Assembly: GCF_009928415.1 (NCBI RefSeq)
Contig: NZ_JAABNN010000021.1
Location: 20,508 to 84,507 of the forward strand
Length of the DNA stretch: 64,000 nucleotides
Reading direction: 5' to 3'
Origin: Bacillus sp. USDA818B3_A
GTDB taxonomy: Bacteria; Bacillota; Bacilli; Bacillales; Cytobacillaceae
Position numbers and translations under genes: made by a program. Shown here piece after piece: positions 23,619 through 33,143 of this stretch. Within the stretch, counting starts at the first letter, position 1. Each line of letters starts with the position of its first letter. Under the pieces are notes generated by a model. That model saw only the letters and a list, made by a program, of their open reading frames with translations, did not search any database and was not told the origin of the DNA.

Positions 23619-24817
23619 TGACGAATGAGACTTCCGTTTCCCTAATCACACCTGTAATGGCCACCTACAGCCGATTCCCTGTCACCATAGTAAAGGGAAA
23701 AGGAAGTTATGTGTGGGATGACCAAGGAAACCAATTCTTAGATTTTACTTCAGGTATTGCCACTTGTAACTTAGGGCATGTTCCCGATCCAGTAAAAGAA
23801 AAACTGGAAGAACAATTGCAAAACTTATGGCATTGTTCAAACCTTTATCATATTCCTAATCAACAAAAGCTAGCTGCATTGTTAACAGAAAATAGCTGCG
23901 GCGATCAAGTTTTCTTTTGCAACAGTGGCGCCGAAGCGAATGAAGCTGCTATTAAGTTGGCAAGAAGATATGCGAATAAAGTAAAGGGAAACAGTTCATC
24001 AGAGGTTGTTACCTTTCAACAATCCTTTCATGGAAGAACCTTAGCTACTTTAACAGCAACTGGGCAAGAAAAAATTCAGCACGGTTTTGCACCACTATTG
24101 CCTGGCTTCAGCTACCTGCCATTTAATGACGAGGAAGCACTTGAAAAACTTACAACCCTTAAGCCTGCAGCGGTTCTACTAGAACTTGTTCAAGGTGAAG
24201 GCGGCGTTATTCCTGCAAAGCAAGAATGGGTAACGAAACTTGCTCAAATCTGTAAAGAAAACGAGATTCTCCTAATGGTAGATGAGATCCAAACAGGAAT
24301 CGGCAGAACAGGTACATTATTTGCTTATGAACAATATTCCATCGAACCGGATGTGATTAGTATCGCAAAAGGTTTAGGTTCCGGCTTTCCCATTGGGGCC
24401 ATCATTGCGAAAGAAAAGGCTGCGAAAGGCTTTGAACCGGGCAGTCATGGCAGTACCTTTGGAGGAAACCCATTGGCAACTGCAGCAGGCCTTGCCACTG
24501 TAACTCATATTGTTGAAAGCAATTTACTTGAAGATGTGAAAGTTATGTCAGATTACCTAGATCAGCAGCTTCAAGCTTTAAAGGTAAAGTACTCTTTTAT
24601 AAAAGAAGTACGCGGTAAAGGACTCCTAAAAGGCTTAGTAGTGGAAATTAATGCCTTAGAAATTGTACAAAAAGCCATTACTAATCATCTTTTAATTTTA
24701 ACAGCCGGTCCTAATGTGGTTCGTGTTTTACCACCATTAACTGTAACTAAAAAAGAAATTCTTGAATGTATAAAAGTCTTGGAAGAAACATTCCAAAGTA
24801 TAGAGAAAGGCGCGTGA
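23618..24817 (+). CDS. argD: acetylornithine aminotransferase
   Basis: PLP enzyme (class III) converting N-acetylglutamate semialdehyde to N-acetylornithine. Seen: YVWDDQGNQFLDFTSGIATCNLGH, the PLP-phosphate contact FCNSGAEANEAAIKLAR, the Asp that holds the pyridine nitrogen in LMVDEIQTGIGRTG, and the Schiff-base Lys in ISIAKGLGSGFPIGA. Length 399 aa is typical. ATG 23618 overlaps the argB stop by one base and has GAAGAGGAG upstream. Its stop overlaps the carA start as GTGA. Confidence 0.95.
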   Translation: MTNETSVSLITPVMATYSRFPVTIVKGKGSYVWDDQGNQFLDFTSGIATCNLGHVPDPVKEKLEEQLQNLWHCSNLYHIPNQQKLAALLTENSCGDQVFFCNSGAEANEAAIKLARRYANKVKGNSSSEVVTFQQSFHGRTLATLTATGQEKIQHGFAPLLPGFSYLPFNDEEALEKLTTLKPAAVLLELVQGEGGVIPAKQEWVTKLAQICKENEILLMVDEIQTGIGRTGTLFAYEQYSIEPDVISIAKGLGSGFPIGAIIAKEKAAKGFEPGSHGSTFGGNPLATAAGLATVTHIVESNLLEDVKVMSDYLDQQLQALKVKYSFIKEVRGKGLLKGLVVEINALEIVQKAITNHLLILTAGPNVVRVLPPLTVTKKEILECIKVLEETFQSIEKGA

Positions 24818-25899
24818 GTATTTTGGAAAAAGGTTATCTTACTTTGGAAACGGGAGAAGTATTTGAGGGTGTACTAATTGGTGCGGAAAAGGATTCTCTT
24901 GGGGAAGTCGTTTTTAATACAAGTATGACGGGATATCAGGAAATTATCACTGATCCATCCTATGCCGGACAAATCATTACTTTCTGCTATCCGATTATTG
25001 GAAACTATGGAATCAATGCATTGGATGACGAAAGCATTTCTCCAGCATTAGCAGGGGTTGTCATTAGTGATTTATGTGAAGAGCCAAGTCATTATCAATC
25101 TATTAATAAATTTTCAGAAAAGCTAAAGTCTGCAGGGGTTTCCGGGCTTGCCGGGGTGGACACAAGACGACTCGTTAAAACCATTCGCAGCCGTGGTACA
25201 GTAAAAGGATATTTAGGAAAAGAAAAGAAAAATATTGTTCCTAACGATCTAAAACCGACCATGTGGGTGGATCAAGTATCTACCAAAAAGATTCAATATT
25301 TCAAGAATAATGGTCCTCAGGTAGTGCTAATGGATTTTGGATATAAGAAGTCAATCCTTCATGCGCTTCTAGAGGAAAACTGTTCAGTAACCGTTGTTCC
25401 TTACACAACCACATTTGAGAAAATTAAATCCTTAAATCCAGATGGTATTCTTTTAAGCAATGGACCTGGAGATCCAATGCAGTTAAAAGCATGGTTCCCG
25501 GAAATAAAGAAAATCACACAGGCCTATCCAACTCTCGGAATATGCCTGGGACATCAGTTAATTGCCCTGTCATATGGGGCAAAAACGACCAAACTTGCTT
25601 ACGGACATAGAGGTGGAAACCATCCAGTGAAGGAATTGACGACTGGAAAGGTAAAAATAACTGCACAAAATCATAGCTATGTTGTGATGGATGAGAGTAT
25701 TGATCAAAAAGTATTTAATGTTTCTTACCGTAATATAAATGACAAATCAATTGAAGGGCTGCAACATAAATTGTACCCCATTCAAACCGTTCAATTTCAT
25801 CCTGAAGCACATCCAGGACCAAGCGACACGGAATATATTTTTAAAGACTTTGTGAGTCAGATTGCATCATTGGGAGAGAACGTATATGCCGTTAAATAA
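24814..25899 (+). CDS. carA: carbamoyl-phosphate synthase small (glutaminase) subunit
   Basis: Releases ammonia from glutamine for the large subunit. The N-terminal domain has GEVVFNTSMTGYQEIITDPSY; the C-terminal class I amidotransferase domain shows SNGPGDP, the catalytic Cys in LGICLGHQLIAL and the His-Glu pair in VQFHPEAHPGP. Length 361 aa fits. GTG 24814 overlaps the argD stop (GTGA) and is chosen for coupling; TTG 24823 is an alternative. Location within the arg operon marks this as the arginine-specific enzyme; a pyrimidine-linked copy would be expected elsewhere. Confidence 0.94.
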   Translation: MSILEKGYLTLETGEVFEGVLIGAEKDSLGEVVFNTSMTGYQEIITDPSYAGQIITFCYPIIGNYGINALDDESISPALAGVVISDLCEEPSHYQSINKFSEKLKSAGVSGLAGVDTRRLVKTIRSRGTVKGYLGKEKKNIVPNDLKPTMWVDQVSTKKIQYFKNNGPQVVLMDFGYKKSILHALLEENCSVTVVPYTTTFEKIKSLNPDGILLSNGPGDPMQLKAWFPEIKKITQAYPTLGICLGHQLIALSYGAKTTKLAYGHRGGNHPVKELTTGKVKITAQNHSYVVMDESIDQKVFNVSYRNINDKSIEGLQHKLYPIQTVQFHPEAHPGPSDTEYIFKDFVSQIASLGENVYAVK

Positions 25900-28800
25900 A
25901 AATCTAAAAAAAGTACTTGTTATTGGTTCAGGACCAATTGTAATAGGGCAGGCAGCAGAATTTGACTATGCCGGTACACAAGCATGTATCGCTTTGAAAG
26001 AAGAGGGCGTTGAAGTAGTTCTCATTAATAACAATCCAGCCACTATTATGACAGATGAAGCAGTGGCAGATAAGGTATATATTGAACCATTAAATGTAGA
26101 AACGATTGAGAAGATCATCCAAAAAGAACGACCTGATGGTGTAATCGGTACACTTGGAGGTCAAACTGGATTAAATCTAACTGTTCAGCTATTTGAACAG
26201 AAAATTTTAGAAAAATACAATGTTGAACTTTTAGGGACTTCGGTCGCATCCATTAAAAATGGAGAGGACCGCGAGAAGTTCCGTAACTTAATGATAAAAA
26301 TTGGTGAACCCATCCCTGAATCTGAAATCATCCACACGTACGAAGAAGGAGTTCAATTTGTTCAAAAAATTGGGTTCCCTGTCATCATCCGTCCTGCCTA
26401 TACATTAGGAGGAGAGGGTGGAGGTTTCGCCTATAACGCTGAGGAACTTGAAGTTGTGCTGAAAAAAGGGTTAGCAGCGAGTCCTATTCACCAGGTCTTA
26501 GTGGAAAAGAGCATTAAAGGCTGGAAGGAAATTGAATATGAAGTCATGAGAGATGCAAACGATACGTGCATCATTGTTTGTAATATGGAAAATATGGACC
26601 CTGTAGGCGTTCATACTGGCGATTCCATTGTTGTGGCTCCATCACAAACATTAACAGATGTTCAATATCAAATGCTTCGTGACGTTTCGATAAAAGTTAT
26701 AAGAGAATTAGAGATTATTGGCGGATGTAATATTCAGATGGCTTTGCATCCTGAATCCAATCAATACTATATTATCGAGGTAAATCCAAGGGTAAGCCGT
26801 TCATCGGCGCTTGCCTCAAAAGCAACTGGATATCCGATTGCAAGGATGGCCGCAAAGTGTGCGATTGGTTATCATCTTGATGAGATTGTGAACCCGATAA
26901 CAGGTAATACCTTTGCTTCTTTTGAGCCAGCGATTGATTATATTGTGGTGAAACTGCCTCGCTTTCCATTTGACAAATTCCCTGAAGCAGACCGGACACT
27001 AGGGACACAAATGAAAGCAACTGGGGAAGTTATGGCAATTGACCGGACGTTTGAAGGGGCTTTAAATAAAGCCATTCGTTCTATGGAAATGAATGTTTAC
27101 GGTCTCTGTCAAACAGCATATGAGTCATTAGATGAGTCTTCTTTGATTGATTTGCTTAAAACAGCCAATGACAAGAGACTATTTGTTATTGCCGAAGCAT
27201 TTAGAAGAGGCCTCACTATACAAAAAGTAAAACAACTGACTGAAATTGACCTGTGGTTTTTACACAAAATTAGCTCAATCGTTGCGTTAGAAAAGGAACT
27301 AGCTTCCTATGAATGGAGTTTAGTTCCAATCGACCTGCTAAAAAGAGCCAAGCGGAACAATGTAGCTGACAAATTATTAGCCCAAATTTATCAAATCCCT
27401 GAAAAACAAGTAAGAGACAAGTGGAAAGAACTCGGATGGAAGCCTGGCTACAAAATGGTAGATACGTGTTCAGCTGAATTTGATGCCGTTACACCTTACT
27501 ATTATTCCACTTGGCATGGCAGTGATGAGGTAGAGAATACTGACAATAAAAAGATTCTTGTTATTGGATCTGGTCCGATTCGGATTGGGCAGGGCATCGA
27601 ATTTGATTATTGTTCTGTTCACGCTGCGAAAGCTCTTAAGAAAAAAGGCTTTAAGGCCGTAGTCATTAATAACAACCCAGAAACGGTAAGTACGGACTAT
27701 TCGGTTGCTGACAGTTTGTATTTTGAACCGCTTGCTGCTGAAGATGTCTTACATGTCATTGAAAAAGAAAAAGTAGATGGCGTATTAATCCAGTTTGGCG
27801 GTCAAACAGCGATTAATCTTGCGCATGATTTAGAAGAAGAAGGAATTACGATTTTAGGAACATCAGTTAAGAATGTGGACCGTTTAGAGGATAGGAAGGA
27901 ATTTTATCAACTCCTAGATGAATTAGCAATTCCACATATTGAAGGGAAAACCGTTTCCCATCCAGAAGAACTGATCGAAGCAGCTCAAGGATTAGGATAC
28001 CCGGTACTTGTCCGTCCATCGTATGTTATTGGCGGTCAATCGATGTATACGATTTATTCAGAACAAGAATTAGCGGGATACATTGCCCAGCTTGAAGATA
28101 ACTCACATGCAGAAATGTGGCCGTTATTAGTGGATAAATTTTTACCTGGCCAAGAGTGTGAAGTAGATGTTATAAGTGATGGTAAACAGATTGTGGTTCC
28201 TGGGATTTTTGAGCATATCGAAAAGGCTGGAGTGCATTCCGGAGACAGTATCACAGTGTTTCCACCAATTTCACTAACTAACAAAGTAAAAGAAACATTA
28301 ATTGATTATGCAGGCAGAATCGCTAAGTCAGCACCTGTTGTTGGCATCATGAATATCCAATTTGTTATTTATGATGAAACGGTTTATGTGCTGGAAGTAA
28401 ATCCGCGCTCATCACGTACCGTGCCGATTATTAGTAAGGTCACTGGCGTTCCAATGATCGAGTGGGCTACCAATGTTCAATTAGGTGATTCATTGTTAAG
28501 TTTAAGCCAAGAAATAGGATTATTAGCTGAACCTAATTACTATGCCGTAAAAGCACCAGTATTTTCTTCAAGTAAGCTTAAGGGAGTCGATCATGTACTC
28601 GGACCTGAAATGAAGTCAACAGGGGAAGCACTTGGAATTGGGACTACTTTTCAGGCAGCCCTGCAAAAATCGGTACCTTTAATCAATGGAATCAAGGAAG
28701 AAAGTTATCTGCTTTGTTCGATTTCGGACAGAGAAAAAGCAGAAAGCCTTGCGGTATTAAAGGAATTGGTAAGAGAAGATTACAAAATTGCCGCAACAGA

Positions 28801-29122
28801 AGGTACGGCTTTATTTCTGAAGTCTAATGGCGTTACTGTGGATTTAGTAGTTAAAGATGAAAAGGATTTAAATGATATTTTCCGAAATAAGGCGATTCAG
28901 GCCGTTATTAATATACCGAACCAAGGTCGTAATAAAAACAAATTTGGTTTCCAGATTCGTGAGTATGCAGTCCGCTATAAGGCACCTGTGTTTACTCATC
29001 TAGATACAATTGAAACCACATTGGATGTTCAAAAGAAATTTGGCGCTGAATATGAAGTACGAACGGTCAGCGAGTATTACAATTTTAAGAAAGAAGGTGC
29101 CGTTCATGTTAGAAGCAATTAA
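25886..29122 (+). CDS. carB: carbamoyl-phosphate synthase large subunit
   Basis: Makes carbamoyl phosphate from bicarbonate, ammonia and two ATP. Two homologous ATP-grasp halves are visible, starting VLVIGSGPIVIGQAAEFDYA and KILVIGSGPIRIGQGIEFDY, with oligomerisation segment between, and a C-terminal MGS-like allosteric domain (from about residue 935). At 1078 aa it is full length, so the allosteric region is retained. ATG 25886 lies inside carA by 14 bp after TGGGAGAG. It overlaps argF by 17 bp at its end. Confidence 0.96.
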   Translation: MPLNKNLKKVLVIGSGPIVIGQAAEFDYAGTQACIALKEEGVEVVLINNNPATIMTDEAVADKVYIEPLNVETIEKIIQKERPDGVIGTLGGQTGLNLTVQLFEQKILEKYNVELLGTSVASIKNGEDREKFRNLMIKIGEPIPESEIIHTYEEGVQFVQKIGFPVIIRPAYTLGGEGGGFAYNAEELEVVLKKGLAASPIHQVLVEKSIKGWKEIEYEVMRDANDTCIIVCNMENMDPVGVHTGDSIVVAPSQTLTDVQYQMLRDVSIKVIRELEIIGGCNIQMALHPESNQYYIIEVNPRVSRSSALASKATGYPIARMAAKCAIGYHLDEIVNPITGNTFASFEPAIDYIVVKLPRFPFDKFPEADRTLGTQMKATGEVMAIDRTFEGALNKAIRSMEMNVYGLCQTAYESLDESSLIDLLKTANDKRLFVIAEAFRRGLTIQKVKQLTEIDLWFLHKISSIVALEKELASYEWSLVPIDLLKRAKRNNVADKLLAQIYQIPEKQVRDKWKELGWKPGYKMVDTCSAEFDAVTPYYYSTWHGSDEVENTDNKKILVIGSGPIRIGQGIEFDYCSVHAAKALKKKGFKAVVINNNPETVSTDYSVADSLYFEPLAAEDVLHVIEKEKVDGVLIQFGGQTAINLAHDLEEEGITILGTSVKNVDRLEDRKEFYQLLDELAIPHIEGKTVSHPEELIEAAQGLGYPVLVRPSYVIGGQSMYTIYSEQELAGYIAQLEDNSHAEMWPLLVDKFLPGQECEVDVISDGKQIVVPGIFEHIEKAGVHSGDSITVFPPISLTNKVKETLIDYAGRIAKSAPVVGIMNIQFVIYDETVYVLEVNPRSSRTVPIISKVTGVPMIEWATNVQLGDSLLSLSQEIGLLAEPNYYAVKAPVFSSSKLKGVDHVLGPEMKSTGEALGIGTTFQAALQKSVPLINGIKEESYLLCSISDREKAESLAVLKELVREDYKIAATEGTALFLKSNGVTVDLVVKDEKDLNDIFRNKAIQAVINIPNQGRNKNKFGFQIREYAVRYKAPVFTHLDTIETTLDVQKKFGAEYEVRTVSEYYNFKKEGAVHVRSN

Positions 29123-30083
29123 TGCGGACGGAAAAAGCATCGTTAACAAACAGACATTTAAGGGTTTAAATTTTTTACAGTTAGCTGATTATAGTACGGA
29201 TCAAATCCTTTACTTGCTTAATGAAGCAGTCGAATTAAAAAAACTGCAAAAGCAGGGTAAACCTCATCACTTCTTAAGTGGAAAGGTATTAGGGATGATA
29301 TTTGAAAAGTCCTCTACACGTACAAGGGTTTCCTTTGAAGTGGGGATGCTCCAGTTAGGCGGGCATGCGATTTTCTTGAGCTCAAAGGACATTCAGCTTG
29401 GCCGCGGCGAGAGTATTTCAGATACCGCTAAGGTTTTGTCCCGTTATATTGACGGAATCATGATTCGTACCTTCTCACATGAGTCGGTTGAAGAGTTAGC
29501 CTCACATGCAACAGTCCCTGTCATTAATGGATTAACAGACCTGCAGCACCCGACCCAGGTGCTTGCAGATTTGCTGACCATTCTCGAGCATAAAGGAAAA
29601 TTGGCAGGATTAAAGCTATGCTATATCGGTGACGGTAATAATAATATGGCCCATTCTTTAATGGAAGGGGCTGTAAAGGTCGGAATGAATATCAGTATTG
29701 CCAGTCCAGAGGGGTATATGCCTAATGAAGAAATTACTGAAAGGGCCATCCAAGCAGGAAAGAAATCTGGAACTGCGGTTACGATCACAAACGATCCTTG
29801 TGAAGCGATAAAGAATGCTGATGTGGTCGTCACAGATGTTTGGACCAGCATGGGGCAGGAAGAGGAAACTGCCATCCGTTTAAAAGCATTCCAAGGTTTT
29901 CAAGTGAATGAGGAATTATGCAGTCATGCGGATAAAGATTTTATCTTTTTACACTGTTTACCGGCACACCGCGGTGAAGAGGTAACCGGTGAAATTATTG
30001 ATGGCCCTCATTCCGTTGTCTTTGATGAAGCTGAAAACCGTTTGCATGCGCAAAAAGCAATTTTAAAACTTTTACTATCATAA
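29106..30083 (+). CDS. argF: ornithine carbamoyltransferase
   Basis: Joins carbamoyl phosphate and ornithine to citrulline. The carbamoyl-phosphate loop KSSTRTRVSFE, HPTQVLADLLTI, the DVWTSMGQE ornithine loop and FLHCLPAHRGEEV with the catalytic Cys are all present. The frame is open from 29010, inside carB, but GAAGGTG before ATG 29106 sets the start. The protein is 325 aa; its N-terminus is a few residues longer than average. It ends the argC-argF unit. No clear terminator follows before the argG promoter. Confidence 0.95.
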   Translation: MLEAINADGKSIVNKQTFKGLNFLQLADYSTDQILYLLNEAVELKKLQKQGKPHHFLSGKVLGMIFEKSSTRTRVSFEVGMLQLGGHAIFLSSKDIQLGRGESISDTAKVLSRYIDGIMIRTFSHESVEELASHATVPVINGLTDLQHPTQVLADLLTILEHKGKLAGLKLCYIGDGNNNMAHSLMEGAVKVGMNISIASPEGYMPNEEITERAIQAGKKSGTAVTITNDPCEAIKNADVVVTDVWTSMGQEEETAIRLKAFQGFQVNEELCSHADKDFIFLHCLPAHRGEEVTGEIIDGPHSVVFDEAENRLHAQKAILKLLLS

Positions 30084-30110
30084 TTGCTTCCTTTTCTATG
30101 AAACATGTTG

Positions 30111-30142
30111 TATAATAATTCTATCAAATGAATAAAAATCCA
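30111..30142 (+). promoter_or_regulatory. argG promoter -10 and ARG box
   Basis: TATAAT at 30111-30116 with a weak -35 (TTCCTT at 30088-30093, 17 bp away). TGAATAAAAATCCA at 30129-30142 matches 13 of 14 positions of the ARG box TGAATWWWWATTCA and covers the early transcribed region, suggesting separate ArgR/AhrC control of argGH. Confidence 0.6.
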
Positions 30143-30166
30143 CATTAGAGTTCGAGGAGAGTAAAA

Positions 30167-31378
30167 ATGACTAAGGAAAAGATTGTTTTAGCCTACTCAG
30201 GCGGTTTAGATACATCCGTTTCAGTAAAATGGATCCAAGAAAAGTACGGTTATGATGTTATTGCTCTAGGTTTAGATGTTGGTGAAGGAAAAGACTTAGA
30301 AGCTATTAAAAATAAAGCATTAAAAGTTGGCGCTACAAAAGCGTATATGATAGATGCAAAAGAATTGCTGGCAAAAGAATATATTTTACCAGCTTTAAAG
30401 GCTAATTGTTTATATGAAGGAAAGTATCCACTATCTTCAGCCCTATCAAGACCGCTTATTTCTAAATTACTAGTAGAGGTTGCGGAAAAAGAAGGCGCAA
30501 CAGCGGTTGCTCACGGTTGTACAGGTAAAGGGAATGACCAAGTCCGTTTCGAGGTATCCATCCAAGCGTTAAATCCTAGCTTAAAGGTGGTTGCACCTGT
30601 TCGTGAGTGGGGAATGACCCGTGACGAGGAAATCAAATACGCGGAAGAAAACGGAATTCCTATTCCAGTAAATTTAGACAATCCGTTTTCCATTGATGCC
30701 AATATCTGGGGACGTGCCTGCGAAGCCGGAGTTCTAGAAGATCCATGGGCAGAAGCTCCTGAAGCAGCTTTTGACTGGACAAATCCAATTGACTTGACAC
30801 CAGATACTCCTGAATATATCGAAATTGAATTTGAACAAGGGGTACCGGTTGCTCTAAACGGAGAAAAGCTTCCGCTTGTTCAGCTGATTGAAACACTTAA
30901 TACAATTGGCGGTAAGCACGGGGTAGGCCGTATCGACCATATTGAAAATAGATTAGTAGGGATTAAATCGAGAGAAGTATATGAAAACCCTGCAGCGTTA
31001 ATTTTAATTAATGCACATAAGGAATTAGAGTTCTTAACATTAACCCGTGAAGTGACCCAATTCAAGACACAAGTTGAACAGCAGATGGCAAAGATTATTT
31101 ATGAAGGTCTTTGGTATTCTCCGATAAAACCAGCTCTTGATGCGTTTATCAATGAGACGCAAAAGGTCGTTACTGGAACAATCCGCGTGAAGCTGCTTAA
31201 AGGCACTCACACAGTGGTTGGCAGAAAATCACCACACAGCCTTTACAATGAGGAGCTAGCTACTTATGCAAAAGGCGATGCTTTTGATCATAATGCTGCT
31301 GTTGGCTTTATTAAGCTTTGGGGACTGCCAACAAAGGTGTATTCTGAAGTAAATAACAAAGAAACCATTTTAAAATAA
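30167..31378 (+). CDS. argG: argininosuccinate synthase
   Basis: ATP-dependent joining of citrulline and aspartate. The PP-loop motif AYSGGLDTSVSVKW opens the protein; HGCTGKGNDQVRFE, WGMTRDEEI and NIWGRACEAG follow. Length 403 aa is normal. The start ATG follows CGAGGAGAG with 8 nt spacing. It has its own promoter and ARG box 84 bp after argF and is followed by a hairpin before argH. Confidence 0.96.
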   Translation: MTKEKIVLAYSGGLDTSVSVKWIQEKYGYDVIALGLDVGEGKDLEAIKNKALKVGATKAYMIDAKELLAKEYILPALKANCLYEGKYPLSSALSRPLISKLLVEVAEKEGATAVAHGCTGKGNDQVRFEVSIQALNPSLKVVAPVREWGMTRDEEIKYAEENGIPIPVNLDNPFSIDANIWGRACEAGVLEDPWAEAPEAAFDWTNPIDLTPDTPEYIEIEFEQGVPVALNGEKLPLVQLIETLNTIGGKHGVGRIDHIENRLVGIKSREVYENPAALILINAHKELEFLTLTREVTQFKTQVEQQMAKIIYEGLWYSPIKPALDAFINETQKVVTGTIRVKLLKGTHTVVGRKSPHSLYNEELATYAKGDAFDHNAAVGFIKLWGLPTKVYSEVNNKETILK

Positions 31379-31386
31379 TCCGGATT

Positions 31387-31417
31387 GCCCTCGAATCCCT
31401 TTCGGGGGCTCTCTTCT
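31387..31417 (+). terminator. hairpin between argG and argH
   Basis: GCCCTCGAA pairs with TTCGGGGGC (one G-T pair) around a 5-nt loop, followed by TCTCTTCTTTA, a pyrimidine-rich but not pure T tail. Probably partial termination or mRNA stabilisation inside the argGH unit. Confidence 0.45.
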
Positions 31418-31438
31418 TTATATTTAGGAGGAAAAGCA

Positions 31439-32815
31439 ATGTCGAAGTTATGGGGCGGCCGTTTTACGAAAGAAACCAATAAGCTCGTTGAGGAATTTAC
31501 AGCATCAATTTCCTTTGATCAAAAGTTAGCGAAGGAAGATATTGCCGGCAGCATGGCGCATGTTCAAATGCTCGGAGAATGCGGCATTATTCCAGCAGAG
31601 GATGCGGATAAAATAAAGGATGGCCTTTTAGCCATTAAGAAAATGGTGGATGCTGACGAGGTTGAGTTTTTAGTTGAAGATGAAGATATTCATATGAATA
31701 TTGAAAAGCTTTTAATTGAAAAAATCGGTCCTGTCGGAGGTAAGCTTCATACTGGCAGAAGCCGTAATGACCAAGTGGCTACTGATATGCATTTATACTT
31801 AAGGACGAAAACAACTGAGTTGATTAAATTAATTGAAGATGTTCAGCAGGCATTAATTGTACAGGCGAAAGAGAACATTCATACATTAATTCCAGGGTAC
31901 ACTCATTTACAGCGAGCTCAGCCAGTTTCCTTTGCCCATCACCTGATGGCTTATTTTTGGATGTTTGAACGTGATAAAGAGAGATTGATCGATTCACTGA
32001 AACGTGTCAATTGGCTGCCCCTTGGTTCAGGAGCACTTGCAGGTACTACTTTTCCTATCAATCGTGAACGTGTTGCAGAATTATTAGGCTTTGAAACGGT
32101 TTATCCTAATAGTATGGATGCTGTGAGTGACCGTGACTTTATTTTGGAATTTTTATCAATTGGCTCTATCATTATGACTCATATTTCCCGATTTTCAGAG
32201 GAATTGGTCATTTGGTCAAGCCAGGAGTTCCAGTTTGTTGAGCTAGATGATTCTTTCTGTACAGGTTCGAGTATCATGCCTCAAAAGAAAAACCCAGATG
32301 TACCAGAATTACTTCGTGGTAAAACAGGCAGAGCGTATGGGAACCTGATTGGGCTATTAACCGTTCTTAAAGGCTTGCCACTCGCTTATAATAAGGATCT
32401 GCAAGAAGATAAAGAAGGCATGTTTGATACAGTAGAGACACTTGAAGGTTCTTTAAAGCTGTTAGCTCCAATGATTGAGACGATGACAGTAAATAAAGAT
32501 GTAATGCGAAAAGCCATCAATAATGATTTTTCCAATGCTACAGATATAGCCGATTATCTTGTTAGAAAGGGCTTGCCATTCCGTGAGGCACACGAAGTCA
32601 TTGGGAAAATCGTCTTATATTCCATTCAATCGAATAAATTTTTATTAGATTTAAGTTTTGAGGAATACCAGGGCTTCAGTCCATTATTTGAGGAAGACAT
32701 ATACGAGGTATTGGCTCCAGAACATGTAGTCGCAGTTAGAAACAGTTTCGGCGGCACCGCTCCGGCACAGGTGGAGCAGCAAATCGTTCTTGCAGAGGGA
32801 AAACTTCAAAGATAA
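31439..32815 (+). CDS. argH: argininosuccinate lyase
   Basis: Last step of arginine synthesis: splits argininosuccinate into arginine and fumarate. Fumarase/aspartase superfamily; MSKLWGGRFTKETNKLVEEF opening, HTGRSRNDQVATD, GYTHLQRAQP with the general-acid His, and the signature GSSIMPQKKNPD with the catalytic Ser loop. Length 458 aa is typical. AGGAGG directly before ATG 31439 decides the start although the frame is open further upstream through the hairpin. A terminator follows. Confidence 0.96.
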   Translation: MSKLWGGRFTKETNKLVEEFTASISFDQKLAKEDIAGSMAHVQMLGECGIIPAEDADKIKDGLLAIKKMVDADEVEFLVEDEDIHMNIEKLLIEKIGPVGGKLHTGRSRNDQVATDMHLYLRTKTTELIKLIEDVQQALIVQAKENIHTLIPGYTHLQRAQPVSFAHHLMAYFWMFERDKERLIDSLKRVNWLPLGSGALAGTTFPINRERVAELLGFETVYPNSMDAVSDRDFILEFLSIGSIIMTHISRFSEELVIWSSQEFQFVELDDSFCTGSSIMPQKKNPDVPELLRGKTGRAYGNLIGLLTVLKGLPLAYNKDLQEDKEGMFDTVETLEGSLKLLAPMIETMTVNKDVMRKAINNDFSNATDIADYLVRKGLPFREAHEVIGKIVLYSIQSNKFLLDLSFEEYQGFSPLFEEDIYEVLAPEHVVAVRNSFGGTAPAQVEQQIVLAEGKLQR

Positions 32816-32828
32816 CTAGTGATTTAAA

Positions 32829-32860
32829 GACTCGCCCAAGGGCGGGTTTTAATTTTCTTT
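32829..32860 (+). terminator. terminator after argH
   Basis: ACTCGCCC pairs with GGGCGGGT (one G-T pair), followed by TTTAATTTTC. Confidence 0.7.
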
Positions 32861-32880
32861 ATTCAAATTAAAAGAATATA

Positions 32881-32909
32881 TTGACATTTGTAAATAATTA
32901 AATTAAAAT
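32881..32909 (+). promoter_or_regulatory. promoter of the S-box leader
   Basis: Consensus TTGACA at 32881-32886, 17 bp, TAAAAT at 32904-32909. Transcription would begin about 35-40 bp before the S-box aptamer. Confidence 0.75.
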
Positions 32910-32954
32910 ATCCTTTATAAATTAACTTGGCAATTTAATTCTAATAAAATATGA

Positions 32955-33101
32955 CTCTTATCCAGAGAGGCGGAGGGACTAGGCCCGATGAAGCCCGGCA
33001 ACCTTCAAGGTATTCCTTGAAAAGGTGCTAATTCCTGCAGGTTTGTAACCTGAAAGATAAGGGGAGGATTAGGCCCTCTTCTTATGTAAGAGGGCTTTTC
33101 T
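32955..33101 (+). ncRNA. S-box (SAM-I) riboswitch with terminator
   Basis: The aptamer runs from CTCTTATCCAGAGAGGCGGA to GAAAGATAAGGGGAG (about 32955-33066) and contains the invariant blocks AGAGAGGCGGAGGGA, CCCGATGAAGCCCGGCAACC and AAGGTGCTAATTCC. The paired ends CTTATC/GATAAG form P1. An intrinsic terminator (GCCCTCTT pairing with AAGAGGGC and then TTTTC) follows at 33073-33100. Known behaviour of the class: SAM binding stabilises the aptamer and lets the terminator form, shutting off the gene. Here the controlled gene is homoserine dehydrogenase. Confidence 0.95.
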
Positions 33102-33143
33102 ATTAGTTTATAATATTAGCGAAATTTAGAAGGGTGGATCAGC

